This document shows, piece after piece, positions 1 through 6,182 of a stretch of 11,321 nucleotides of DNA (positions are counted from its first letter, which is position 1; each line of letters begins with the position of its first letter). The stretch is taken from positions 1-11,321 of the forward strand of contig JAEZDW010000243.1 in NCBI GenBank assembly GCA_023417955.1, in the 5' to 3' direction. The position numbers and the translations under genes are program-made. Under the pieces are notes generated by a model, which saw only the letters and a program-made list of their open reading frames with translations, was not told where the DNA came from and made no database searches. The stretch comes from Bacteroidota bacterium (GTDB lineage: Bacteria; Bacteroidota; Bacteroidia; Cytophagales; Cyclobacteriaceae).

Positions 1-555
1 TACCTGGGCGATGCAGTACTCGGCGCTGCCGTCGCCGACTTCCTTTTTAAAAAATTTCCCTACAAATCCGAAGGCTTTCTGACTGAAATCCGTTCGCGAC
101 TCGTTAACCGTGAATCCCTCAACCTGCTCGCCCGCAAGATTGGCGTTGGCAACATTGTTCAATACGACCAGAAAAACGCCCATCTGCAGCAAGTGATTCT
201 TGGCAATACGCTTGAGGCAATCGTCGGCGCGATCTACCTTGACAAAGGATATCTCCGCACAAAGAAGTTTGTTATCGACAAACTCATCACACCAAATTAT
301 GATCTGCAGGAGCTGATTAACTCCAACTCAAATTATAAGAGCCGGATCATCGAGTGGGCGCAACGCGAAGGCAAGGAAGTTAAATTTGAGATCGTCAACG
401 TCAAGAAAGGCAAAAACCATAAGGAGTTCACGGCGGTGGTGATGATCGACGGCGATCAATGCGGAACCGGGTTCGGAAACAGCAAGAAAAAAGCCGAACA
501 GGACGCTGCCTTCAAAACCTGCGAGATGCTTAACCTCCTCTCCGACAGCCTCTGA
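1..555 (+). CDS. rnc: Ribonuclease III, 3' part (N-terminus outside window)
   Basis: This is a double-stranded RNA endonuclease that processes rRNA precursors and structured mRNAs in the cytoplasm. The reading frame is open from base 1 and shows 184 residues. It enters in the catalytic signature at YLGDAVLG (visible residues 1-8; Asp4 corresponds to the conserved metal ligand of the LGD motif). A typical RNase III core follows, with the second signature GNTLEAIVGAIYLDKGY at residues 68-84; Glu72 is the catalytic glutamate. Residues about 111-179 form a double-stranded RNA-binding domain, with KSRIIEW at its start and the basic KKKAEQDAA helix near its end. Where E. coli has Asp before the catalytic Glu (DTVEA), this protein has Asn69. 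I recall this GN(A/T)LEA form as common in Bacteroidota, so I do not read it as inactivation. The stop is TGA at 553-555. In this phylum rnc often follows acpP-fabF, which would lie just upstream of the window. Confidence 0.95.
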   Translation, partial: YLGDAVLGAAVADFLFKKFPYKSEGFLTEIRSRLVNRESLNLLARKIGVGNIVQYDQKNAHLQQVILGNTLEAIVGAIYLDKGYLRTKKFVIDKLITPNYDLQELINSNSNYKSRIIEWAQREGKEVKFEIVNVKKGKNHKEFTAVVMIDGDQCGTGFGNSKKKAEQDAAFKTCEMLNLLSDSL

Positions 556-653
556 GAATTATAGATATCCTCCTAACAGGGTACAAACCGACTTTTTTTG
601 CTCACCTTTTTGCATATTGAGGCGTTTTCAATACGACACCCGATTACTCGCGC

Positions 654-2504
654 ATGATGCCTATTGACCCGGTTCGAATCGCCGGCGGTTCGGTAAATCA
701 AATTCCGCTCGACTGGGCGAATAATACCGCCAATATTATTGCTGCCATCGAGGAAGCAATTCGGCAGGAGGCGAAATTTCTTTGCCTTCCGGAGCTCGCC
801 ATAACCGGATACGGATGCGAAGACTGGTTTCTGAGTGATTGGGTTCCGTCCAAGGCACTCGAACAGCTTGAGCTCATCAGGCCGCATTGCACAGACATTA
901 CGGTAGCCGTAGGGTTACCGATCGTGTGGAAAAAGAAGGTGTACAATGGAGCCTGTGTAATTAGCAATGCGGAAATCCTGGGTATCACATGCAAGCAATA
1001 CCTCGCACGCGATGGCGTGCACTATGAACCGCGCTGGTTTACACCGTGGCCTGCAGGTAAGGTTGTCGACTTCAGGATTGGTGAGCGCATAGTTCCCCTC
1101 GGCGACGTTGTGTTTGCAGTAAACGGAATAACACTCGGCTTCGAAATCTGCGAAGACGCGTGGCACAAGTCACATCGTCCGGGGTACAGGCTAAAGGAGC
1201 ACGGGGTTTCACTAATCATGAATCCGAGTGCAAGTCATTTCGCGATGCGAAAAAGTTTGCTGCGCGAAGAAGAGGTTGTGATCGAAGGCTCCGGACTGTT
1301 CAATTGCGTTTACGTATTTGCTAACCTCCTCGGCAACGAAGCGGGGCGCATGATTTATGACGGCGACGTTATCATTGGGCAACATGGTAAATTACTTGCA
1401 GTCAACAGGCGGCTCAGCTTCCGGAATTTCACAGTTCTATCCTGTGCAGTTCACTTTGGCATAGCCGAAAAAAGTGAAGTACTTCCAACGCGCGACAACA
1501 AAAACGTTAACGAAGAGCTCACACAGGCTCTGGCTCTCGCTTTGTTCGACTACCTTCGGAAAAGTCGCGCACGCGGTTTTGTATTATCACTCAGCGGCGG
1601 TGCAGACTCATCATCGTGTGCCGTTTTCGTTTCTGAAATGGTGCGCCGTGCTGCAAAGGAAATCGGCCTCGATAAACTCTACAGCATACTACAACTCGCC
1701 GTTCCTAATGGCGGTGCATCCGTTTCAGATGCCATACATCAATTGTTGACGTGTGCCTATCAGGGTACAAAAAATTCATCACAGGCAACGTTCGATGCGG
1801 CCCGCCTGCTGGCGAATTCGATTAATGCAAAATTTCATCATTGGACCATTGACGACGAAGTTGATTCTTATACCGGAAAAATTGAAAATGCCATAGGCAG
1901 AAAACTCTCGTGGGAAACTGATGACGTAGCCATGCAAAACATTCAGGCGCGGACGCGATCGCCCATCATCTGGATGCTGGCAAACATCAATCAGGCGGTG
2001 CTGCTAACTACATCGAACCGAAGTGAAGGTGATGTTGGTTACGCGACCATGGACGGTGACACCAGCGGCAGCCTCGCTCCTATTGCAGGACTCAGCAAAC
2101 CGTTTATTATTCAATGGTTGCGCTGGGCAGAAACTTCCCTGGGATACGAAGGCCTGCATGCCGTGAACAGCCTGCAACCAACGGCAGAGTTGCGCCCTCC
2201 GGATTCAAAGCAAACAGATGAAACTGATCTGATGCCTTACCCTATCCTGGAGGAAATCGAACGGCACGCGATATTTCATCATAAGTCCCCACTCGCCGTT
2301 TACGAAAGTATGAAAGGCGCATGCGAAGATGCCTTGCTCAAATCGTATATCCGGAAATTCTTCAGGTTATGGGCCGCGAATCAATGGAAGCGAGAGCGCT
2401 TTGCACCCGCGTTTCACGTGGACGACCTCAACGTCGATCCGCGTACGTGGTGTCGGTTTCCGATATTGTCATCTGGTTTTCGCGCTGAACTTGACGCATT
2501 GTAA
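654..2504 (+). CDS. nadE: Glutamine-dependent NAD+ synthetase (two-domain)
   Basis: This enzyme catalyses the last step of NAD+ synthesis, amidating deamido-NAD+ with ATP and using ammonia released from glutamine. It has 616 residues. The N-terminal half is a nitrilase-type glutaminase domain with its full triad: Glu47 in LPELAITGYGCEDWF, Lys114 in CKQYLARDGVHYEPRWF, and Cys166 in GFEICEDAW. The C-terminal half is the synthetase, with the ATP pyrophosphatase loop SGGADS at residues 314-319. Further synthetase motifs are TTSNRSEGDVGYATMDGD around residue 453 and the downstream ELRPP...QTDETDLMPY segment. It starts at ATG 654, directly followed by a second ATG at 657. An in-frame TGA at 618-620 and the lack of another ATG in between leave little choice. 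No Shine-Dalgarno sequence is visible. It lies 98 bases after rnc and 95 bases before lgt on the same strand. All catalytic residues I can check are present, so it should be functional. Confidence 0.96.
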   Translation: MMPIDPVRIAGGSVNQIPLDWANNTANIIAAIEEAIRQEAKFLCLPELAITGYGCEDWFLSDWVPSKALEQLELIRPHCTDITVAVGLPIVWKKKVYNGACVISNAEILGITCKQYLARDGVHYEPRWFTPWPAGKVVDFRIGERIVPLGDVVFAVNGITLGFEICEDAWHKSHRPGYRLKEHGVSLIMNPSASHFAMRKSLLREEEVVIEGSGLFNCVYVFANLLGNEAGRMIYDGDVIIGQHGKLLAVNRRLSFRNFTVLSCAVHFGIAEKSEVLPTRDNKNVNEELTQALALALFDYLRKSRARGFVLSLSGGADSSSCAVFVSEMVRRAAKEIGLDKLYSILQLAVPNGGASVSDAIHQLLTCAYQGTKNSSQATFDAARLLANSINAKFHHWTIDDEVDSYTGKIENAIGRKLSWETDDVAMQNIQARTRSPIIWMLANINQAVLLTTSNRSEGDVGYATMDGDTSGSLAPIAGLSKPFIIQWLRWAETSLGYEGLHAVNSLQPTAELRPPDSKQTDETDLMPYPILEEIERHAIFHHKSPLAVYESMKGACEDALLKSYIRKFFRLWAANQWKRERFAPAFHVDDLNVDPRTWCRFPILSSGFRAELDAL

Positions 2505-2566
2505 ATCAACTACTTGGTGGCAGATTGCGCCTGCACTACATCCAACAAAATCGGGTTCTCCCCTGC

Positions 2567-2593
2567 TTGTAGTAAGCAATTCTTCTATATTTG
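2567..2593 (+). promoter_or_regulatory. Candidate Bacteroidota-type promoter for lgt
   Basis: TATATTTG at 2586-2593 matches the phylum's -7 consensus TAnnTTTG at every defined position. A TTG at 2567-2569 could be the -33 element, but the 16-base spacing is one short of the usual 17-23. The -7 box ends only six bases before the ATG at 2600, so a transcript starting at the usual distance would have almost no 5' leader. This is motif reading only. Confidence 0.45.
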
Positions 2594-2599
2594 CCGCCT

Positions 2600-3718
2600 A
2601 TGGGTATTCTAAGCTACTTCATCTGGAATGGAAGTCCTGAAATTTTCGGTAACGGTACGTTTGCGCTCCGCTGGTATGGTCTTCTGTTCGCCCTCGGTTT
2701 CCTGATCAGTCAACAGATCTTATACTATGTCTACAAACGTGAAGGCAAGCCACAAAGCGATGTGGATACACTCACGATCTACATGGTGGTAGCAACCATA
2801 CTTGGTGCGCGTCTTGGTCACGTTATCTTCTATCAGCCGGAGTTGTTTCTCGAAAACCCATTGGGAATTTTTCTACCATTTGAGTTCAAACCCTTCCGAT
2901 TTACAGGGCTCCAGGGGCTGGCAAGTCACGGGGCAGCATTCGGAATTTTGTTTGCATTGTGGCTATATAGCCGCAAGAAGAAACCGGGTCAGACATACCT
3001 GCAGGTAGTTGACCGCATTGTTATTGTAGTAGCGCTGACAGGTGCACTCATACGGCTTGGAAACTATTTCAACTCAGAAATCATCGGCATTCCTACAGAC
3101 AAAAGCTGGGGAGTGGTTTTTGTTAACCCGTTTACTGAAACAATTCAGAACGAACGATTTGATACCAAAGGCATTCTCGAATCGATTGAATTTATCCCCA
3201 ATGATAGCATTGCAAGCCCGGGTGTCGGACTTAAGCCAATGAACATCTATCTCTTCTTCAAGAAAGGTACAAGGGAACAGGAGGCGCGTCAGTTTGCCGA
3301 AAGACAGGCCATACGCGCGCTTGATTATGCGGGGTCCGAGCGTTTCTTTGAGACCGGCACTGAACACACCGATGTAGCAGTAGTTCCGGAAGAAGGAGGC
3401 ACCTATGCGGCACGAATTACAACGCTGGGAGTCGCTCGCCATCCGGCACAACTTTACGAATCGATTGCCTGTGTGGCGTTGTTTTTTCTGCTCTTTGCCA
3501 TTTGGTCACGATACAGGGAAAATGTGCCTCCCGGTCGCTTATTAGGAATCTTCCTTATTTGGTGCTTCGGACTGCGCTTCATATTCGAGTATATCAAGGA
3601 GGTCCAGGTGGCCTTCGAAGAAAGCCTTATCCTGAACATGGGTCAAACGCTAAGCATTCCGCTGTTTTTGGCCGGAATCGTCATTCTCTGGTTCTCATTC
3701 AGAAAAAAGGCAGCCTGA
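2600..3718 (+). CDS. lgt: Prolipoprotein diacylglyceryl transferase, with extended periplasmic segment
   Basis: This inner-membrane enzyme transfers a diacylglyceryl group from phosphatidylglycerol to the lipobox cysteine of prolipoproteins, the first step of lipoprotein maturation. From ATG 2600 it has 372 residues. The frame could also begin at a TTG at 2591, but that adds only three residues and lies inside a promoter-like box. Several hydrophobic segments fit the multi-span fold. Conserved residues are present: His110 in LASHGAAFG, Arg152-Gly-Asn155 through Glu160 in the RLGNYFNSE signature, RHPAQLYE at 280-287, and Arg326/Glu330 in LRFIFE, matching E. coli Arg239/Glu243. The distance from Arg152 to Arg280 is 128 residues, against about 52 in E. 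coli from memory. The extra material, roughly residues 185-270, is polar and should lie on the periplasmic side. The next gene starts 58 bases downstream. Confidence 0.96.
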   Translation: MGILSYFIWNGSPEIFGNGTFALRWYGLLFALGFLISQQILYYVYKREGKPQSDVDTLTIYMVVATILGARLGHVIFYQPELFLENPLGIFLPFEFKPFRFTGLQGLASHGAAFGILFALWLYSRKKKPGQTYLQVVDRIVIVVALTGALIRLGNYFNSEIIGIPTDKSWGVVFVNPFTETIQNERFDTKGILESIEFIPNDSIASPGVGLKPMNIYLFFKKGTREQEARQFAERQAIRALDYAGSERFFETGTEHTDVAVVPEEGGTYAARITTLGVARHPAQLYESIACVALFFLLFAIWSRYRENVPPGRLLGIFLIWCFGLRFIFEYIKEVQVAFEESLILNMGQTLSIPLFLAGIVILWFSFRKKAA

Positions 3719-3728
3719 GTTCCGATTT

Positions 3729-3757
3729 TTGAGAAAGTAGCGTTAAAATTGTATTTG
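3729..3757 (+). promoter_or_regulatory. Candidate promoter for the Omp85-family gene
   Basis: A TTG (end of a TTTTTG run, 3729-3731) is followed after 18 bases by TGTATTTG (3750-3757). The second element differs from the Bacteroidota -7 box TAnnTTTG at one defined position, and the spacing lies in the usual range. Transcription would begin around 3763-3765 and give a leader of about 13 bases before ATG 3777. The GGGGGAG at 3757-3763 would then sit at the transcription start rather than act as a ribosome binding site. Inference from motif only. Confidence 0.35.
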
Positions 3758-3776
3758 GGGGAGATTCGCGCTACAG

Positions 3777-5231
3777 ATGTTATCCTTGATTTTATGTGTA
3801 ACCCTTTCCATTTCAGGAGGAAAAGCGCGGGATTTCTTGCAAGTCCTTCCAACGGACTCTGTCAAGCGCCCTGTCAAATCGCTTCCTAAGCCCGACAGTA
3901 CTGCCCGATTTGTACGCATCAACCGGATTTTTATCGTTGGCAACCGTATTACCCGCGACCGGATTGTGTTACGGGAATTATCGCTTACGCAAGGCGACCT
4001 AATTTTTTCGTCAGACCTACCTGCGATTCTCGAACTGGACCGCAAGAAACTCATTAACACACGGCTCTTTAATCATGTTAATATACGCACACTGGAACTC
4101 GAGCCTGACCAGTTCGATCTGATTGTCGACCTCAACGAACGATGGTACACATTTCCTTCACCGATTTTTGATCTCGCCGACAGGAATTTCAACGAGTGGT
4201 GGGAAACCTATGACCATGACTTCAAGCGTGTAAACTATGGCTTACGACTCTACCAGTTCAACATGCGCGGACGCAACGAGACGCTGCGTTTCGTCGCGCA
4301 GTTTGGATTTCTCAGGCGTTTTGAACTTTCATATCGCATTCCCAATCTGGATCGCGAACAAAAGCACGGAATCGCATTTAACTTTGATTATTCCGAGGCT
4401 AAGAATGTGGCATTTAAAACGGAAGGCCATAAGCTTCGTTACCTGGAATCGGATAACATTGAACGCATGACCCGCGGCATGGGTGTGAGCTATCAGTTCA
4501 GAAATTCATTTTACGAAACACACGGACTTCGGCTCGATTACAGACACAACAGCATTGGGGACTCTTTGCGAAGCGCAAACCCCGAATACCTCGGTCCCGA
4601 AGGAAAATCATCACAAAAATACGGCATCCTCACCTACTCATTCACTTCCGATCACCGCGACTACGTGGCATATCCACTTCATGGCTACTATTTTCATGGG
4701 AGCATCTCAAGAAGCGGTCTTACGGAAAACGACGACCTGAAGAAAACCGACGCAGCCGTTACGTTTGCAAAATTCTTCAGTCTTGGAAAAAACTTCTATC
4801 TCTCGAATAACCTGATTGGATACCTGTCTACGCCGAACGATCTCCCTTACTACAACTACGGTGCACTGGGGTATCGAACGCAGTTCATTCGCGGATATGA
4901 GGTTTACGTAATTGAAGGTCCCTCCTATGCTGCCGCTAAAACCACATTAAAGAAACGTATCTTTTCGCGGCGTTATCATTGGGCCGCCATGCCGATAGAG
5001 CAGTTCCGGCATATTCCGATCTCGATTTACCTGAAGACATATGCCGACCTGGGGTATGTTAATAACTATGAAAACTATCCTGCGGGTGCACTACTCACCG
5101 GAAAACTACTCTCAGGGTTTGGAGGCGGTGTTGACATCGTTGGATCTTATGATGTAGTTCTTCGTTTTGAATACAGTTTTAATGGCGAAGGTGAGAACGG
5201 CTTCTTCTTCCACGTAAAGAAAGAATTCTGA
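3777..5231 (+). CDS. Omp85-superfamily outer membrane protein with a single POTRA domain
   Basis: This is a 484-residue predicted outer-membrane barrel related to BamA/TamA. The N-terminus (residues 1-17) is hydrophobic and reads as a short signal peptide, although its n-region has no basic residue. ATG 3777 is the only ATG after the in-frame TAA at 3744-3746. Residues about 45-122 look like one POTRA domain: a beta-strand start VRINRIFIVGNRIT, the helix-forming RLFNHVNI region and a closing strand DLIVDLNERW. From about residue 135 onward the sequence has the alternating pattern of a beta-barrel. The lid-loop signature IRGYE (Arg372-Gly373-Tyr374) is the Omp85 landmark, and the chain ends in Phe, as expected of barrel proteins. 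BamA in this phylum is larger with several POTRA domains, so this is not the main assembly factor; it could help insert or export a small set of clients. Its neighbours are lgt upstream and two further envelope genes downstream. The substrate is unknown. Confidence 0.85.
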   Translation: MLSLILCVTLSISGGKARDFLQVLPTDSVKRPVKSLPKPDSTARFVRINRIFIVGNRITRDRIVLRELSLTQGDLIFSSDLPAILELDRKKLINTRLFNHVNIRTLELEPDQFDLIVDLNERWYTFPSPIFDLADRNFNEWWETYDHDFKRVNYGLRLYQFNMRGRNETLRFVAQFGFLRRFELSYRIPNLDREQKHGIAFNFDYSEAKNVAFKTEGHKLRYLESDNIERMTRGMGVSYQFRNSFYETHGLRLDYRHNSIGDSLRSANPEYLGPEGKSSQKYGILTYSFTSDHRDYVAYPLHGYYFHGSISRSGLTENDDLKKTDAAVTFAKFFSLGKNFYLSNNLIGYLSTPNDLPYYNYGALGYRTQFIRGYEVYVIEGPSYAAAKTTLKKRIFSRRYHWAAMPIEQFRHIPISIYLKTYADLGYVNNYENYPAGALLTGKLLSGFGGGVDIVGSYDVVLRFEYSFNGEGENGFFFHVKKEF

Positions 5232-5312
5232 TACACTAGAAACGCGTACCCCTATCGTTGCAAATTCCCTCTGATCAATAGTCAATAACCAAACAATTTC
5301 GTTTTGGCGTGA

Positions 5313-6182
5313 TTGATTTTCAACCCCCTTTTTTCTACATTCATCCAGCTAAAAAAAACCGTTGTGTATTATTTGTTTTCATTGGCGCTATACGTAGCGC
5401 TTGTGCAATTTTCTATTGCTCAAAGTGTATATCCCGCCATCGGTGCCCGTGCACATGCTATGGGATATTCAGCGACTTGCTCCCGTGACGGATGGTCCGT
5501 ATTTAATAACCCCGCAGGTTTGGCAGACTTCAATGCAGTCGAAACCGGCGTCGGTGCAGAACGGATCCCCGGATTTTCCTCATTTGACCGAATAAGTGCT
5601 TTCGCCGTTGTCCCTTTGAAGCTCGGGGCAACAGCGTTCGGTGCCTATCGCTTTGGTGACGATCTTTACAATGAGCAGTTGATAACATTCGGCTATGCCA
5701 ACTGCTTTGGCCTCGCTTCACTAGGCGCTGCTTTCAGATACATTCGCCTCAACACCGAAGGCTTCGGAGGCAAATCCGTTGCTTCCGTTTCAGCAGGTGG
5801 AATTGCAGAACTCACACCCTGGTTACTGGTCGGTGCGAAAATCACAAACATCGTTCAACCCGAACTCGGTGAAGGCGAAAGACTGCCAACAATGATGTCA
5901 GCTGCGATAGCAGTCAGGTATAGCAGTAAGTTTGTAGCCACTCTTGAAATTGAAAAAGATCTGGATTATGAACCTGTCGTGAAGGCGGGGACCGAATACG
6001 TATTCAATAAAAAGTTCGCGATCCGATCAGGCTTCAACCTTAATCCCGCAGCTGTATTTGGTGGATTCGGAATTTCACGCAGCCGTTTCAACGTTGACTA
6101 TGCTTTTTCCTGGAATACAGAATGGCCCGTTGTGCATGGTCTTTCTGTCGGGTTTCAATTCATCAGAAGAGAAAGATCATGA
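5313..6182 (+). CDS. PorV/UPF0164-like outer membrane beta-barrel protein
   Basis: This is a predicted outer-membrane barrel of the PorV/PorQ/UPF0164 type (FadL-like fold), about 289 residues as drawn. After a hydrophobic export segment (LKKTVVYYLFSLALYVALVQ, ending near SIAQS at residues 34-38) comes the family-like N-terminus: GARAHAMG at 44-51, then an Asp and NPAGLA at 66-71. The rest is alternating short strands rich in Gly and aromatic residues. There is no ATG between the previous stop and codon 50, so the start is uncertain. TTG 5313 keeps the two lysines ahead of the hydrophobic stretch, whereas GTG 5364 loses them. An 8-A run at 5351-5358 lies between the two. The gene shares four bases (ATGA) with the downstream HhH gene, so the two are probably translationally coupled. 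True PorV serves type IX secretion, but nothing in this window shows that role. The product's function is unknown. Confidence 0.75.
   Translation: MIFNPLFSTFIQLKKTVVYYLFSLALYVALVQFSIAQSVYPAIGARAHAMGYSATCSRDGWSVFNNPAGLADFNAVETGVGAERIPGFSSFDRISAFAVVPLKLGATAFGAYRFGDDLYNEQLITFGYANCFGLASLGAAFRYIRLNTEGFGGKSVASVSAGGIAELTPWLLVGAKITNIVQPELGEGERLPTMMSAAIAVRYSSKFVATLEIEKDLDYEPVVKAGTEYVFNKKFAIRSGFNLNPAAVFGGFGISRSRFNVDYAFSWNTEWPVVHGLSVGFQFIRRERS

Noticed and set aside
593..612. TTTTTTTG and TTTTTG runs before nadE as a promoter -33 element
   Set aside because: No TAnnTTTG-like box follows at 17-23 bases, so the promoter cannot be supported.
2591..2599. TTG as the start of lgt
   Set aside because: The ATG nine bases later is the better codon, and the TTG falls inside the TATATTTG promoter-like box.
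2329..2640. 103-codon + strand frame bridging the end of nadE and the start of lgt
   Set aside because: It overlaps conserved coding sequence on both sides in another frame, and its translation shows no family features.
3074..3451. 125-codon open frame on the - strand inside lgt
   Set aside because: It lies wholly antisense to a well-supported Lgt sequence, has no recognisable domain and no RBS; it exists because the lgt insert is poor in reverse-strand stops.
6122..6178. Upstream ATG that would extend the HhH gene by 19 codons
   Set aside because: It lies within the PorV-like gene and puts 19 residues ahead of a clean signal peptide beginning at ATG 6179.
5313..6182. Reading the PorV-like gene as a type IX secretion component
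   Set aside because: Only the general fold and the N-terminal NPAGLA motif are visible; no other secretion gene and no T9SS C-terminal signal appear in the window, so a specific name is not justified.
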